DNA from: Gammaproteobacteria bacterium
Lineage (GTDB): Bacteria > Pseudomonadota > Gammaproteobacteria > Pseudomonadales > Pseudomonadaceae
Direction of reading: 5' to 3'
Length of the DNA: 64,000 nucleotides
NCBI GenBank assembly: GCA_023475025.1
Contig: JAMCWB010000004.1
Coordinates: 186,001 to 250,000, forward strand
Below the pieces are notes generated by a model. It saw nothing but the letters and a program-made list of their open reading frames with translations, was not told where the DNA came from and did not search any database. A program made the translations under genes and the position numbers. Below, one piece after another: positions 1 to 10,256 of the stretch. Every line of letters starts with the position of its first letter. The first letter of the stretch is position 1.

Positions 1-453
1 GGCGTCCCGGAACGACTTGAAGTCGCCAAGCGACTGGGTGCTGATATCACCATCAACTTCAAGGACGAAGACCCGGTAGCGAAAATACAACAACTGACCA
101 ATGGTCAAGGCGTTGATGTCGCTATTGAAGCCCTCGGTACCCAGCAAACCTTTGAGGCCTGCCTGCGCGCCCTCAAGCCCGGCGGCACCCTGTCCAGTCT
201 TGGCGTCTACTCAGGCAAACTGTCACTACCCCTGGACGCCATGGCAGCCGGCCTGGGTGATCACAAGATTGTCACCACCCTCTGCCCCGGCGGCAAGGAG
301 CGCATGCGCCGACTGATGGAAGTGGTGGCCTCTGGCCGTATTGACCTGACGCCGATGGTCACCCACCGCTTCAAGCTGGATGACATCGTTGCCGCTTACG
401 ATCTATTCAGCCACCAGCGTGATGGCGTGCTCAAGATTGCCATTACACCCTGA
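1..453 (+). CDS. Zinc-dependent NAD(P) alcohol dehydrogenase, C-terminal part
   Basis: The reading frame is open from base 1 to a TGA at 451-453 and gives 150 residues; the N-terminal catalytic zinc domain lies outside the window. What remains is the second half of a medium-chain dehydrogenase. It has the end of the Rossmann nucleotide-binding fold (GVDVAIEALGTQQTFE, then LKPGGTLSSLGVYSG) and the closing helix region (GRIDLTPMVTHRFKLDDI) typical of zinc alcohol dehydrogenases that oxidise or reduce short alcohols in the cytosol. The CPGGKERMRRLM stretch resembles secondary-alcohol and isopropanol dehydrogenases, but the substrate cannot be read from this fragment. It converges on pyrF with only 16 bases between the stops, and no terminator hairpin is seen there. 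Confidence 0.85.
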   Translation, partial: GVPERLEVAKRLGADITINFKDEDPVAKIQQLTNGQGVDVAIEALGTQQTFEACLRALKPGGTLSSLGVYSGKLSLPLDAMAAGLGDHKIVTTLCPGGKERMRRLMEVVASGRIDLTPMVTHRFKLDDIVAAYDLFSHQRDGVLKIAITP

Positions 454-469
454 GCAGCCACCAGACCAA

Positions 470-1168
470 TCAGCCCAGAGTAGCTAGTATGCTGCTCAGG
501 GCTGAAGCCGGATTTTCAGCGCGCGTGATCGGCCGACCAATCACCAGATAGCTGCTGCCATTCTCCAGCGCCTGCACCGGAGTGACAATACGCTTCTGGT
601 CATCGGCGCTGGCATCCTCCGGACGAATACCGGGTGTTACCAGCAGAAAGTCATCATTCAGTGCGCCACGCAGTGCCTTGGCTTCTCGCGCAGAACACAC
701 TACGCCATCAAGGCCGCAGTCCTGGGTCAATCGGGCCAGGCGCTGTACCTGCACCATGGGCTCGATATCCACGCCGACCTCCAGCAAATCTTCCTGCTCC
801 AGGCTGGTCAGCACCGTCACTGCGGTAAGCAGCGGGCGCGATCCGCTGCGCCGGTCAAGCACCTCCCGGCAGGCCTCGAGCATGCGCCGACCACCGCCAG
901 CATGCACATTGAGCATCCAGACACCAAGCTCGGCAGCCGCACGCACGGCACCGGCAGCGGTATTGGGAATATCATGAAATTTAAGATCAAGAAAAACCTC
1001 GAACCCCAGTGCCTGTAACTGCTCTACCACCTGCGGACCGCTGGCAGTAAACAACTCCTTGCCGACCTTGAGGCGGCACTGTCGGGGGTCAAGCTGTCCG
1101 GCGAGAGCGATCGCAGCGGCAGCATCAGGGAAGTCCAAAGCAACAATTACGGGTGTCGTGCAGGTCAT
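470..1168 (-). CDS. pyrF: Orotidine 5'-phosphate decarboxylase
   Basis: Decarboxylates OMP to UMP, the last step of de novo pyrimidine synthesis, in the cytosol. The 232-residue product is the usual bacterial length. It shows the N-terminal VIVALDFPD strand, the catalytic Lys/Asp segment [10 protein letters not shown], the phosphate-binding [17 protein letters not shown] loop and the closing [13 protein letters not shown]. The frame is open for 94 more codons upstream, but these overlap the lapB end. The ATG at 1168 is preceded by AGGA about eight bases away and begins the conserved protein, so it was chosen. It is the last gene of the rpsA-side block, 79 bases after lapB, as in other pseudomonads. 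Confidence 0.96.
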   Translation of the reverse strand: MTCTTPVIVALDFPDAAAAIALAGQLDPRQCRLKVGKELFTASGPQVVEQLQALGFEVFLDLKFHDIPNTAAGAVRAAAELGVWMLNVHAGGGRRMLEACREVLDRRSGSRPLLTAVTVLTSLEQEDLLEVGVDIEPMVQVQRLARLTQDCGLDGVVCSAREAKALRGALNDDFLLVTPGIRPEDASADDQKRIVTPVQALENGSSYLVIGRPITRAENPASALSSILATLG

Positions 1169-1247
1169 GCATACGTCCTGTTGTGAAAACGCGTCTTGCG
1201 GTGTGATTGATCGCCTGACAGGGTCTTGTTCAGCGCATGCCCCGTTC

Positions 1248-2435
1248 TCAGTTTCCTGGGTTGGATCGGCCCGGTTCCGGCAAGCGCCTGTCCGGTTCAG
1301 GGCGCAAGCTTGACCATTGATGGCAGGTCGGGCATTGCCAGTGCAGCTCGCGCGCGGCAAAGCCACACGAGTGACAGCGATAGGCATACTTGCTGGCCAC
1401 CAGATCAGCAACAATTTGCTGCTCCAGGGCACGCGCCCCAGCCCCTGCATCCGGCAAGGTCATCAGGTAGCGTAGTAGCGGCAGTGAAGGCTGGCGTCGA
1501 GCGACATCCTGCACATAACGCAACGCCAGCCCCTCGTCGCGCCGGCGCAACTCTGCGGCCTTGGCCAATACCACAGCAACCGACGGGGTAGCCGATGCGG
1601 CCAGCACACGCTCCAGATAAGCCGGCAAATCCAGGCTGCCATTATCCTTGCACCAGTAGGCCAAGGACAAGGCTTGCGGGACGAAATCAACACCTTCGGC
1701 GACCAGCCGCTGCAACCACTTGGCACACTCAACCGGTCGCCCCGCTTGCTGCTCCAGTTCTGCCAGCAGAATAATCGCGCGCGCGCAGCGAGGATCCGTT
1801 TTCAGTGCTTGCCGCAAGAGCTGGCGCACCAGCGGCCATTCGGCTCGCTGTAAAGGGCCACGCGCCTGCTCACAATGGTAATGTGCCAGTGGCGTAGCAA
1901 ACTCAGGCTGCTCACGCACCAGAAGCCGACCAATAGCTATTGCCTGCTCCCAATCATGCTCGCGTTCATGCACCTTGACCATCTCAGTCATGGCATCGGC
2001 ACGCAAGGGGGAGCTGCCGCTGACCAGTTCCTGCAACAGGCGCTCAGCACGCTGGTCCAGACCGACCGCAAGGTAATCACGCGCCAGCTCAAGCTGTACG
2101 CTATCAGCCTGCTGACGAGAGAGATTAGGCCGTGCCAACAGATTCTGGTGCACCTTGATGGCCCGCTCGACGTCACCGCGCTGACAAAACAACTTGCCTA
2201 TGGCGATATGGGTTTCTACGGTTTCAGGATTGACTTCAAGGGCACGGATGAAGGTTTCAATTGCCTCATCCGGCTGCTCATTGAGCAGGTAGTTAAGGCC
2301 AATAAAATACTGCTTGTCGACCGCGCTGCCATGGGGTTGCAACATAACCCCGACCTTGATCGCCTCACGACGACCAAGATACCAGCCAATCATCAAGGCC
2401 AGCAGGAACAGCCCAAGGAACAGCAACTGCTGCAT
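1248..2435 (-). CDS. lapB: LPS assembly protein B (TPR protein with rubredoxin-type zinc ribbon)
   Basis: LapB (YciM) is an inner-membrane adaptor that, with FtsH, controls LpxC turnover and so the balance of lipopolysaccharide and phospholipid synthesis. The 395-residue product has one N-terminal membrane anchor (about residues 3-20, ending GWYLGRRE), a long array of tetratricopeptide repeats facing the cytosol, and a C-terminal rubredoxin-like metal site with CHSCGF and CPTCHQW. Three start codons lie close together: TTG 2444, ATG 2441 (overlapping the lapA stop as TGATG) and ATG 2435. ATG 2435 has the best spacing to the AAGG upstream and matches the N-terminus of E. coli LapB. It is translationally coupled to lapA. 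Confidence 0.93.
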   Translation of the reverse strand: MQQLLFLGLFLLALMIGWYLGRREAIKVGVMLQPHGSAVDKQYFIGLNYLLNEQPDEAIETFIRALEVNPETVETHIAIGKLFCQRGDVERAIKVHQNLLARPNLSRQQADSVQLELARDYLAVGLDQRAERLLQELVSGSSPLRADAMTEMVKVHEREHDWEQAIAIGRLLVREQPEFATPLAHYHCEQARGPLQRAEWPLVRQLLRQALKTDPRCARAIILLAELEQQAGRPVECAKWLQRLVAEGVDFVPQALSLAYWCKDNGSLDLPAYLERVLAASATPSVAVVLAKAAELRRRDEGLALRYVQDVARRQPSLPLLRYLMTLPDAGAGARALEQQIVADLVASKYAYRCHSCGFAARELHWQCPTCHQWSSLRPEPDRRLPEPGRSNPGN

Positions 2436-2440
2436 TGTCA

Positions 2441-2740
2441 TCAACCCTTGATGGCCTGGGTACGCAGCTTGTCTATTTCCTTACGGTGACGGTTGAGTTC
2501 ATTACTTTGCAACATTAACTGCAAACGCAGCCGGGCCGTAATCATCCAGCCAAGAAAAACGCCCAGCAAACCGCCGAGGACAAAGGCTACAATCACGTAG
2601 AGGGATAAGGGCAAGGCAGGTGATTGCAGTTCAAGAAACTGCAAAGTGACGTTTTGCCGATTTTCCAGCATGAAGTCGAGCGTGGCCAGGGCGACCAGCA
2701 AGAGAACTATAATCAGCAAGGCACGCTTGAGCCATCGCAT
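2441..2740 (-). CDS. lapA: LapA-domain inner membrane protein
   Basis: Small inner-membrane protein (99 residues) usually paired with LapB and thought to help LapB and FtsH in lipopolysaccharide homeostasis. It has two membrane segments, about residues 8-22 and 44-66, joined by the ENRQNVTLQFL linker. The cytoplasmic tail (LNRHRKEIDKLRTQ) looks like a short coiled coil. The ATG at 2740 is chosen because GGAG lies eight bases before it; an upstream in-frame start would add 22 residues with no conserved character. It follows ihfB by 66 bases and overlaps the lapB start region, so lapA and lapB are probably co-translated. Confidence 0.9.
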   Translation of the reverse strand: MRWLKRALLIIVLLLVALATLDFMLENRQNVTLQFLELQSPALPLSLYVIVAFVLGGLLGVFLGWMITARLRLQLMLQSNELNRHRKEIDKLRTQAIKG

Positions 2741-2806
2741 GGCAGACACTCCATTCCATTCGCACAGCCCGGAGTATAGCTCAGAGGGGGTTGCGGCAGA
2801 TACCAC

Positions 2807-3100
2807 CTAGGCCATTTCCAGCGACTCGTTGACCCGGTCACGTAACTCCTTGCCCGGCTTGAAGTGCGGCACAAACTTGCCATCCAGCTCTACCGCATCG
2901 CCGGTCTTGGGATTGCGGCCAACCCGCGGCGCACGATAATGCAGCGAAAAGCTGCCAAAGCCACGGATCTCTATGCGTTCACCGGTAGATAAGGCTTGCG
3001 ACATATGTTCCAACATGGTCTTGATTGCCAACTCTACATCCTTGGCCGAGAGTTGCCCCTGCTTCTCGACAATGCGCTCTATCAGCTCCGACTTGGTCAT
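2807..3100 (-). CDS. ihfB: Integration host factor subunit beta
   Basis: DNA-bending architectural protein that pairs with IhfA and shapes promoters, replication origins and recombination sites. The 97-residue product starts [10 protein letters not shown] and has the HU/IHF fold: two N-terminal helices, the strand segment [14 protein letters not shown], and the DNA-gripping arm with the tip sequence RVGRNPKTG followed by [11 protein letters not shown]. The ATG at 3100 has AAGGA six bases upstream; the frame extends 14 codons further but without conservation. It lies downstream of rpsA but beyond a strong terminator, so it probably uses its own promoter. Confidence 0.97.
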   Translation of the reverse strand: MTKSELIERIVEKQGQLSAKDVELAIKTMLEHMSQALSTGERIEIRGFGSFSLHYRAPRVGRNPKTGDAVELDGKFVPHFKPGKELRDRVNESLEMA

Positions 3101-3132
3101 GGATTTTCCTTTTTTTTCAAGCGGCTGCAACG

Positions 3133-3161
3133 GTTGTACCACGCTCCAGCGTCAGCTACAA
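3133..3161 (-). promoter_or_regulatory. Candidate sigma-70 promoter for ihfB
   Basis: On the minus strand TTGTAG (3156-3161) and TACAAC (3133-3138) are 17 bases apart. They sit between the rpsA terminator and the ihfB start codon. Matches to consensus are moderate (three and four of six), so this is a candidate only. The position fits the need for a separate ihfB promoter. Confidence 0.4.
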
Positions 3162-3196
3162 GCGGCAAGACGCACGCATAAAAAGGATCAGGCATG

Positions 3197-3225
3197 AAAA
3201 AGGGCGACCGAAGTCGCCCTTTTTT
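3197..3225 (-). terminator. Rho-independent terminator of rpsA
   Basis: An eight-base-pair stem AGGGCGAC / GTCGCCCT (3201-3220) closes on a C(TTCG)G tetraloop on the minus strand and is flanked by A and T runs on both sides. It begins about 19 bases after the rpsA stop. The flanking A/T tracts make it potentially bidirectional. Confidence 0.9.
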
Positions 3226-3243
3226 ACAGCTGGAAAACTGAAC

Positions 3244-4923
3244 TCAGTTCTTGCCTTCCATCTGCTGCTTGATCAGATCACCAATGGTGGTCGGACCAGC
3301 GGCCAGCATTTCCTGCTTACGCAGGTCCTGCATGGCGTCTTTCTCGTCGGCAACGTCTTTCGCCTTGATCGACAGGCTGATGACGCGGCTCTTGCGGTCA
3401 ACACTGATGATCTTGGCTTCAACTTCATCGCCTTCGTTCAGCACGTTACGCGCATCTTCAACGCGGTCACGGCTGATTTCAGAGGCTTTCAGTGTGCCTT
3501 CAACTTCTTCGGACAGCAGAATGATGGCGCCCTTGGCGTCAACTTCCTTCACGGTACCGTTAACGATGGTGCCTTTCTCGTTCAGCGAAACAAAGCTGGA
3601 GAAGGGATCGTCTTCCAGTTGCTTGACGCCCAGCGAGATACGCTCACGCTCAGGATCAACCGACAGGATAACGGTTTCGATCTCGTCACCCTTCTTGAAA
3701 CGACGCACAGCTTCTTCGCCAGTTTCGTTCCAGGAGATGTCGGACAGGTGAACCAGGCCGTCGATGCCGCCTTCCAGACCAATGAAGATACCGAAATCGG
3801 TGATCGACTTGATGGAACCGGAAATCTTGTCACCCTTGTTGAACTTGCTGGAGAACTCTTCCCATGGGTTCATCTTGCACTGCTTGATGCCCAGAGAGAT
3901 ACGACGACGATCTTCGTCGATATCCAGAACCATGACTTCCACATCGTCGCCCACCTGGACAACCTTGGAAGGATGGATGTTCTTGTTGGTCCAATCCATT
4001 TCAGAAACGTGTACCAGACCTTCAACGCCTTCTTCCAGCTCAGCAAAGCAGCCGTAGTCAGTCAGGTTGGTGACCTTGGCATTGACGCGCGTACCTTCCG
4101 GATAACGACCGGTGATGGCAACCCACGGATCTTCGCCCAGCTGCTTCAGACCCAGGGAGACGCGGTTACGCTCGCGGTCAAACTTCAGCACTTTAACGTC
4201 AATCTCGTCGCCAACATTGACGATCTCAGATGGGTGCTTGATGCGCTTCCAGGCCATGTCGGTGATGTGCAGCAGGCCGTCTACGCCGCCCAGATCGACG
4301 AATGCGCCGTAATCGGTGAGGTTCTTGACGATACCCTTGACCACTTGACCTTCCTGCAGGGTTTCCAGCAGGGCTTCACGCTCGGCACTGTTCTCGGCTT
4401 CGAGGACGGCACGGCGGGAAACAACAACGTTGTTGCGCTTCTGGTCGAGCTTGATGACCTTGAATTCGAGTTCCTTGTTTTCCAGGTGCGTGGTGTCACG
4501 TACAGGACGGACATCAACCAGCGAACCAGGCAGGAAGGCACGAATGGTATTGACGTCAACGGTGAAACCACCCTTGACCTTACCATTGATGATACCTTTA
4601 ACGATTTCTTCGGCGGCGAAAGCTGCCTCGAGAACCTTCCAGGATTCGGCACGCTTGGCCTTCTCACGGGAAAGTTTGGTTTCACCGAAGCCGTCTTCTA
4701 CGGCGTCCAGTGCAACGTGCACCTCATCACCCACAGCGATGGTCAGTTCACCCTGCTCGTCAAGGAACTGCTCACGCGGGATAACACCCTCGGATTTCAG
4801 ACCGGCGTGGACGGTGACCCAATCAGAGTCAATATCAACCACGATACCGGTGATGATGGAGCCTGGCTCCATATCGAGAGTTTTCAGGCTTTCTTCAAAA
4901 AGTTCGGCAAAGCTTTCGCTCAT
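3244..4923 (-). CDS. rpsA: 30S ribosomal protein S1
   Basis: Largest ribosomal protein; it captures mRNA and helps unfold it on the 30S subunit. The 559-residue product has six S1 (OB-fold) domains in tandem, seen as recurring modules such as [37 protein letters not shown] and [19 protein letters not shown]. The first two domains, which bind the ribosome, begin with [13 protein letters not shown]. The ATG at 4923 has AGGAA six bases upstream; extension to 4992 would run into an unconserved leader. It is 155 bases after cmk, the classic cmk-rpsA-ihfB order, and ends at a clear terminator. Confidence 0.98.
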   Translation of the reverse strand: MSESFAELFEESLKTLDMEPGSIITGIVVDIDSDWVTVHAGLKSEGVIPREQFLDEQGELTIAVGDEVHVALDAVEDGFGETKLSREKAKRAESWKVLEAAFAAEEIVKGIINGKVKGGFTVDVNTIRAFLPGSLVDVRPVRDTTHLENKELEFKVIKLDQKRNNVVVSRRAVLEAENSAEREALLETLQEGQVVKGIVKNLTDYGAFVDLGGVDGLLHITDMAWKRIKHPSEIVNVGDEIDVKVLKFDRERNRVSLGLKQLGEDPWVAITGRYPEGTRVNAKVTNLTDYGCFAELEEGVEGLVHVSEMDWTNKNIHPSKVVQVGDDVEVMVLDIDEDRRRISLGIKQCKMNPWEEFSSKFNKGDKISGSIKSITDFGIFIGLEGGIDGLVHLSDISWNETGEEAVRRFKKGDEIETVILSVDPERERISLGVKQLEDDPFSSFVSLNEKGTIVNGTVKEVDAKGAIILLSEEVEGTLKASEISRDRVEDARNVLNEGDEVEAKIISVDRKSRVISLSIKAKDVADEKDAMQDLRKQEMLAAGPTTIGDLIKQQMEGKN

Positions 4924-5078
4924 TTGGATTCCTGTCAATGTCTGTAAAGGCGGCAACCGCCGGACCGCGAAAGTCGCGCGTCTTGCAGTCACACACCCGC
5001 CACGCCATCAGCTTGCGTGGGTTGGTTAGTTAAAGCCCGCAGCAGTGGCGCTGATTACCTGCTGCAAACCCGTCCTGA

Positions 5079-5774
5079 TCAGTTCAACAGATCGCGCTTG
5101 CGCGCCTCTGTCATCACTGTTTCAAGTACTTCTTCAATCGAAAGACTGGTTGAATCAATCTGCAGGGCATCTACGGCCGGAACCAGTGGAGCCACGCTAC
5201 GATTCATATCGCGCTCATCACGCGCAACAATCTCATCGAGAAGACTCGCCAGATTAGCATTTTCACCCTTCTCCAGCAACTGTCGATAACGACGGCTGGC
5301 ACGCTCAGTGGCGCTGGCGGTCAAAAACACTTTTAACGGTGCATCGGTAAATACCACGGTCCCCATATCGCGGCCGTCGGCAACCAGACCGGGGGCTTCA
5401 CGAAAGGCGCGCTGACGCTCCAGCAGTGCATCACGCACAGCAGGAATGGCCGCCACCACGGAAGCGCCGGCGCCTACCCGCTCATTGCGAATGGAGCGAC
5501 TGACATCCTCTCCCTCGAGAATGACGCGCTGCTCCTGGTTATCATTGGCCGGAACGAACTGCACATCCAGATAGGTTGCCAGGCGAACCAGCGCGGGCTG
5601 ATTATCCAGTTCAACGCCATGATTCTCGGCGGCGAAGGCCAACAGGCGGTAGAGGGCGCCGGAATCCAGCAGGTTCCAACCCAGGCGATCGGCCAGCAAG
5701 CCTGCAATAGTGCCCTTGCCTGAGCCTCCGGGACCGTCAATGGTAATCACCGGGGTCAATTCAGAATCCGTCAC
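5079..5774 (-). CDS. cmk: Cytidylate kinase
   Basis: Phosphorylates CMP and dCMP with ATP, feeding CTP and dCTP pools. The 231-residue product has the P-loop GPGGSGKGT near the N-terminus, the substrate-binding DSGALYR and GRDMGTVVF segments, and the LID arginines in [10 protein letters not shown]. The start is GTG at 5774, overlapping the stop of the upstream aroA domain gene by four bases (GTGA), so translation is probably coupled. It joins the aromatic amino acid block to rpsA, as in other pseudomonads. Confidence 0.96.
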   Translation of the reverse strand: MTDSELTPVITIDGPGGSGKGTIAGLLADRLGWNLLDSGALYRLLAFAAENHGVELDNQPALVRLATYLDVQFVPANDNQEQRVILEGEDVSRSIRNERVGAGASVVAAIPAVRDALLERQRAFREAPGLVADGRDMGTVVFTDAPLKVFLTASATERASRRYRQLLEKGENANLASLLDEIVARDERDMNRSVAPLVPAVDALQIDSTSLSIEEVLETVMTEARKRDLLN

Positions 5775-8002
5775 GCCGTTTCCTCGACCTGTAGTTGCAT
5801 GCCTACCGACTGGGCCAGTTCGACAAAACCGGGGAAGGAGGTTGCGACATTGGCGCAGTTGCGGATGCGAATCTCGCCTTCGGCACGCAGCGCAGCGACA
5901 CTGAAAGACATGGCGATACGGTGATCATCATGGCTTTCCACCTCACCGCCCTGTATCGGGCCGCCCTGAATGACAATGCCATCCGGCGTTGGCTCGGCGC
6001 TGACGCCCAGCGCCTGCAAACCGTCCGCCATGACCTGAATGCGGTCAGACTCTTTTACCCGCAACTCTTCAGCGCCGCGCAAGATGGTTTCACCCTCGGC
6101 GCAGGCCGCAGCAACAAAGAGCACGGGGAACTCATCGATTGCCAGTGGCACCTGGTCAATCGGGATATCGATACCCTTGAGCGCAGCATGCCGCACGCGA
6201 ATGTCAGCAACCGGCTCACCACCGACTTCACGCTCATTCAACAGCTCAAGATCACCACCCATGGCGCGCAGGATGTTGATAACGCCTATGCGGGTCGGAT
6301 TGATGCCGACATGCTCCAGCGTCAAGTCAGCACCCGGTGTGATGCTGGCCGCCACCATGAAAAAGGCTGCAGATGAGATATCTGCCGGCACATCGATCTT
6401 GCAGGCCTGCAGCTTGTGCCCCGGCTCAATGGTGACCCGCGAACCCTTGACCTCTACCGGGTAGCCGAAGCCCTTGAGCATGCGCTCGGTATGATCACGG
6501 GTTGGCGCCGGCTCGGTGACCGAGGTATTGCCACGGGCATACAGACCGGCCAGCAACAGGCAGGACTTTACCTGCGCACTGGCCATCGGCATGTCATAGT
6601 CCATGCCCATCAGCATGCTGTCGCCAGTGATACGCAGTGGTGGCCGCCCTTCATTGGCGGTCTCGATCTGCGCGCCCATCTCACGCAAGGGCTTGGCTAC
6701 CCGCGCCATCGGACGCTTGGACAACGAGGCATCACCGGTCAGCACAGTGTCAAACGCCTGGCCCGCCAACAAGCCAGCCAGCAGCCGCATGGAAGTGCCC
6801 GAGTTGCCCACATACAGGGGTCCTGGCGGCGCCTGCAGGCCATGCAGGCCGACCCCGTTAATGGTCACGCGGCCATGGTGCGGGCCTTCAATCACCACCC
6901 CCATGTCACGGAAAGCCTGCAGGGTTGCCAGGCTGTCCTCGCCCTCAAGAAAGCCCTCAACCTGGGTCACACCCTCGGCCAGCGAGCCAAGCATGATGGA
7001 GCGATGGGAAATAGACTTGTCGCCAGGTACCCGGGCGCGGCCAACAACCTGGCCACCGGGACGGGCAATAAAATTGATCATTTGAGTTTGCATAGGATCC
7101 ATATACGCCCTGCGGGCCAGAATGGTACTGAAATGTTCACGGGCTGATTTAGCCCGGGTAAAAACACCAAGCAAGGTTTTCGCATCGCCTTCATCGACGG
7201 CGGTGCGTAAACGTGCCAAATCACGGGTAAAGGCATCCAGGCTGCGCAATACCGCATCCCGATTGGCCAGAAAGACATCACGCCACATCACCGGGTCACT
7301 GGCAGCAATACGGGTAAAATCGCGAAATCCGCCTGCCGCATAGCGAAAGATCTCCAGATTCTCACTGCGCCCGGCCAGAGTATCCACCAGAGAAAAAGCC
7401 AGCAGGTGGGGCAAATGGCTGGTCGCGGCCAATACCTCGTCATGATCGGCCAGGGGCATACTTTCAACATCGGCACCCACCGCACGCCACATCCGCTGAA
7501 CTAATTCCACCGCCTGCTCGCTGGTATCTTCCAACGGCGTCAGTATCACCTTGTGGCGATAAAACAGATCGGCGCGGGCGGCTTCAACGCCACTCTTTTC
7601 CGACCCGGCAATCGGGTGCCCGGGAACGAAGCGACTGGGGATCTGACCAAAGGCCTTTTCCACCGCAGCTACCACGGCACCCTTGGTGCTGCCGACATCA
7701 GTCAACACGGCCTGCCCCAGATCCAGCACCACCAGCTCATCCAGCACCCGTTGCATGGCCAGTACCGGCACGGCCAGTACAATCACATCAGCACCTTGCA
7801 CCGCCTCGGCCAGGCTGTCAGTCACCCGATCGACCACCCCTAGCGGAATCGCCATACGGCGTGCGGTCGCATCCGGATCACAACCCACGACATCACCAAA
7901 CAACCCTGACTCACGGGCGCCCTTGGCCAAGGAACCGCCAATCAGACCCAGACCGATTACTGCAAGGCGACCCATTGTCGGCTGCCCGGATGACACCGGC
8001 AT
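5771..8002 (-). CDS. Bifunctional prephenate dehydrogenase / EPSP synthase (TyrA-AroA fusion)
   Basis: One polypeptide with two enzymes of aromatic amino acid synthesis. The N-terminal part (about residues 1-300) is a prephenate dehydrogenase (TyrA) with the NAD-binding [12 protein letters not shown], the [10 protein letters not shown] segment and the [11 protein letters not shown] active-site helix. A short linker with MDPMQTQM leads to 3-phosphoshikimate 1-carboxyvinyltransferase (AroA, about 310-743), with [21 protein letters not shown] and RVKESDR. AroA makes EPSP before the chorismate branch, while TyrA works after it towards tyrosine. The fusion is known in Pseudomonas. ATG 8002, five bases after the hisC stop, gives 743 residues; ATG 7975 is a possible shorter start. 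A GTGA overlap couples it to cmk. Confidence 0.93.
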   Translation of the reverse strand: MPVSSGQPTMGRLAVIGLGLIGGSLAKGARESGLFGDVVGCDPDATARRMAIPLGVVDRVTDSLAEAVQGADVIVLAVPVLAMQRVLDELVVLDLGQAVLTDVGSTKGAVVAAVEKAFGQIPSRFVPGHPIAGSEKSGVEAARADLFYRHKVILTPLEDTSEQAVELVQRMWRAVGADVESMPLADHDEVLAATSHLPHLLAFSLVDTLAGRSENLEIFRYAAGGFRDFTRIAASDPVMWRDVFLANRDAVLRSLDAFTRDLARLRTAVDEGDAKTLLGVFTRAKSAREHFSTILARRAYMDPMQTQMINFIARPGGQVVGRARVPGDKSISHRSIMLGSLAEGVTQVEGFLEGEDSLATLQAFRDMGVVIEGPHHGRVTINGVGLHGLQAPPGPLYVGNSGTSMRLLAGLLAGQAFDTVLTGDASLSKRPMARVAKPLREMGAQIETANEGRPPLRITGDSMLMGMDYDMPMASAQVKSCLLLAGLYARGNTSVTEPAPTRDHTERMLKGFGYPVEVKGSRVTIEPGHKLQACKIDVPADISSAAFFMVAASITPGADLTLEHVGINPTRIGVINILRAMGGDLELLNEREVGGEPVADIRVRHAALKGIDIPIDQVPLAIDEFPVLFVAAACAEGETILRGAEELRVKESDRIQVMADGLQALGVSAEPTPDGIVIQGGPIQGGEVESHDDHRIAMSFSVAALRAEGEIRIRNCANVATSFPGFVELAQSVGMQLQVEETA

Positions 8003-8006
8003 GACA

Positions 8007-9119
8007 TTACTCACCCGACAGCACCTGTTCCAGGGCTTGCAGGAAGCGCTGGTTTTCTTCCGCCAGACCAATGGACACGCGCAAGTGTTGCGGCATGCCA
8101 TAGCCCGCTACCGGGCGCACGATGACACCAGCACGCAACAAGGCCTGGTACACCGGTCCGGCATCACGCCCCAGATCGACGGCGATAAAGTTACCACGCG
8201 AGGGAATCCAGCTCAGACCCAGCTTCTCCAGGCCCGCTTCCAGCTGCGCCATACCCTGTTGATTGATGCTGCGACTGGTACGCAGATAATCGGCATCACC
8301 CAATGCTGCCGTCGCGGCGGCCAGCGCCAGGCTGTTGGCATTGAAAGGCTGACGGACGCGATTGAGAACATCGGCAATCACCGGCTGACAAACGGCAAAA
8401 CCGATACGCAGAGCCGCCAGGCCATAGGCCTTGGAGAAAGTGCGCGACACCAGCACGTTGGGGTACTGAGGCAGATAATTCAGCCCGTTGGGGAAATCTG
8501 CATCGGTCACATACTCGGTATACGCCTCGTCCAGCACTACCAGCACCTGTTCAGGCACCTGGGCCAGGAAAGCCTCCAGCTCGTCACGCTCAACCCAGGT
8601 ACCCGTCGGGTTATTGGGGTTGGCGATAAAGATCAGCTTGGTGGCCGGTGTAATGGCCGCCGCCATGGCGTTCAGATCATGCCCCCAGTCAGCTGCCGGC
8701 ACAACGACCGGCCTGGCGCCAATTGCCTGGGTTACCAGCGGGTAGACAGCAAAGGCATGGGCACTGAATAGCACCTCGTCCTGCGGGGTAACAAAAGCCC
8801 GCGCGATCAGTTCGAGAATATCGTTGGAACCGTTACCCAGCACCAGCATGGCAGTGTCGACGCCATAATGTGCGGCCAGGGCCTGCTTGAGCACAAAACC
8901 ATTGCCATCAGGATAGCGGGTCAACTCAGGTAAAGCCGCCTGAATCGCCTCCAATGCTGCCGGGCTGGGCCCGAGGGGGTTCTCGTTACTGGCCAGTTTG
9001 ACGATATCCGCCGCACGCAAACCCAACTCGCGCGCCAGCTCCTCAACCGGCTTGCCCGGCACATAGGGCGACAATTTCTGTACGCCCGGCAAGGCCAGGG
9101 AAAGATAATCACAGGTCAT
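8007..9119 (-). CDS. hisC: Histidinol-phosphate / aromatic aminotransferase
   Basis: PLP-dependent class I/II aminotransferase of 370 residues. The PLP lysine is Lys230 in SRTFSKAYGLAALR; other fold I marks are SNENPLGPSP, NPNNPTGTW and LDEAYTEY. HisC converts imidazole-acetol phosphate to histidinol phosphate, and members of this subgroup also aminate aromatic keto acids. Its place between pheA and tyrA-aroA suggests that its main work here is the aromatic pathway (the hisC2/hisHb position of Pseudomonas). The ATG at 9119 has GGAG seven bases upstream. It is 33 bases after pheA and its stop lies just before the tyrA-aroA start. Confidence 0.93.
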   Translation of the reverse strand: MTCDYLSLALPGVQKLSPYVPGKPVEELARELGLRAADIVKLASNENPLGPSPAALEAIQAALPELTRYPDGNGFVLKQALAAHYGVDTAMLVLGNGSNDILELIARAFVTPQDEVLFSAHAFAVYPLVTQAIGARPVVVPAADWGHDLNAMAAAITPATKLIFIANPNNPTGTWVERDELEAFLAQVPEQVLVVLDEAYTEYVTDADFPNGLNYLPQYPNVLVSRTFSKAYGLAALRIGFAVCQPVIADVLNRVRQPFNANSLALAAATAALGDADYLRTSRSINQQGMAQLEAGLEKLGLSWIPSRGNFIAVDLGRDAGPVYQALLRAGVIVRPVAGYGMPQHLRVSIGLAEENQRFLQALEQVLSGE

Positions 9120-9152
9120 AGCTGCTCCGCACTGGCCGACGCAGTCGGCCGC

Positions 9153-10250
9153 TTATAAAACTGCCTTCGGGTAAGATCCCAGCACTTTGAGCGCTACCGA
9201 TTCGTCGCTGATCTTTTCCAGTACATCCTTGATCAGTGGGTCCGAATGGTGGCCGCAAAAATCGATAAAGAACACATAGGTCCATTTGCCGCTGCGTGAT
9301 GGCCGGGTTTCAATGCGGGTCAGGTCGATGCCATTGCTGTGGAAAGGCTCAAGCAAGTGATGCAAGGCACCCGGCTTGTTGCGCATGGAGACAATGATCG
9401 AGGTCTTGTCATCGCCGGTTGGCGGTACCGCCTGATTGCCGATAATCAGAAACCGGGTGGAGTTATCCGGACGGTCTTCAATCTTTTCAGCAATACGGGT
9501 CAGACCATAGAGCTCTGCCGCCATATCGCCGGCGATGGCCGCGGAGTTCCATTCATTCTTTACGCGTTTGGCTGCATCGGCATTGCTGGACACGGCAACG
9601 CGTTCAACATTCGGGTAATGCGCATCCAGCCACTTGCGACACTGGGCCAGGGACTGAGCGTGGGAGTAGACGCGGGAAATCTTGTCGGTCCGGGTACTGT
9701 CGCCAATCAGCAAATGATGATGAATGCGCAGCTCGACCTCGCCACAGATCACCAGGTCATGCTCAAGGAAGCTGTCCAGGGTGTGGTTGACTGCACCTTC
9801 CGTGGAATTCTCGACTGGCACCACGCCAAACTGCATGGCACCGGCAGCAACTTCACGGAAAATCTCGTCAATGGCAGCCATCGGCACACTGATCACCGAG
9901 TGCCCGAAGTGTTTGATAGCGGCCGCCTGGGTAAAGGTGCCTTCCGGCCCCAGATAAGCCACCTGTAGCGGCTGTTCCAATGCCAGGCAGGCGGACATGA
10001 TCTCGCGGAACAGGCGGGCCATCTCTTCGTTATCCAGCGGCCCCTTGTTCTGCTGCATGATGTGCTTGAGCACCCACGCCTCACGTTCGGGCCGGTAGAA
10101 AACCGGGGCCTGGCCGGCAGGTAATGATTTCTGTTTGACCTGGGCAACCGTTTGCGCACACTGGGCACGCTCACTGATCAACTCAAGAATCTTTTCATCG
10201 ATGGCGTCTATGCGCTTGCGCAGGGCCTGAAGTTGGGTTTCATCGGACAT
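9153..10250 (-). CDS. pheA: Bifunctional chorismate mutase / prephenate dehydratase (P-protein)
   Basis: Converts chorismate to prephenate and then to phenylpyruvate, committing flux to phenylalanine. The 365 residues divide into an AroQ chorismate mutase (about 1-90, LRKRIDAIDEKILELISERA), a prephenate dehydratase domain (about 95-275, starting VAYLGPEGTFTQAAA and carrying ENSTEGAVNHTLD and DNSTRFLIIG) and a C-terminal ACT domain (about 285-365, GALHHLLEPF and IETRPS) for feedback inhibition by phenylalanine. The start is ATG 10250, six bases after the serC stop, so the two genes share a transcript. No strong ribosome binding site is seen, which suggests coupling to serC. Confidence 0.96.
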   Translation of the reverse strand: MSDETQLQALRKRIDAIDEKILELISERAQCAQTVAQVKQKSLPAGQAPVFYRPEREAWVLKHIMQQNKGPLDNEEMARLFREIMSACLALEQPLQVAYLGPEGTFTQAAAIKHFGHSVISVPMAAIDEIFREVAAGAMQFGVVPVENSTEGAVNHTLDSFLEHDLVICGEVELRIHHHLLIGDSTRTDKISRVYSHAQSLAQCRKWLDAHYPNVERVAVSSNADAAKRVKNEWNSAAIAGDMAAELYGLTRIAEKIEDRPDNSTRFLIIGNQAVPPTGDDKTSIIVSMRNKPGALHHLLEPFHSNGIDLTRIETRPSRSGKWTYVFFIDFCGHHSDPLIKDVLEKISDESVALKVLGSYPKAVL

Positions 10251-10256
10251 GGGGCA

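Noticed and set aside
3025-4947. A 640-codon open frame on the plus strand opposite rpsA
   Set aside because: It is the complement of the strongly conserved S1 protein gene; its translation has no recognisable domain and arises from the codon pattern of the other strand.
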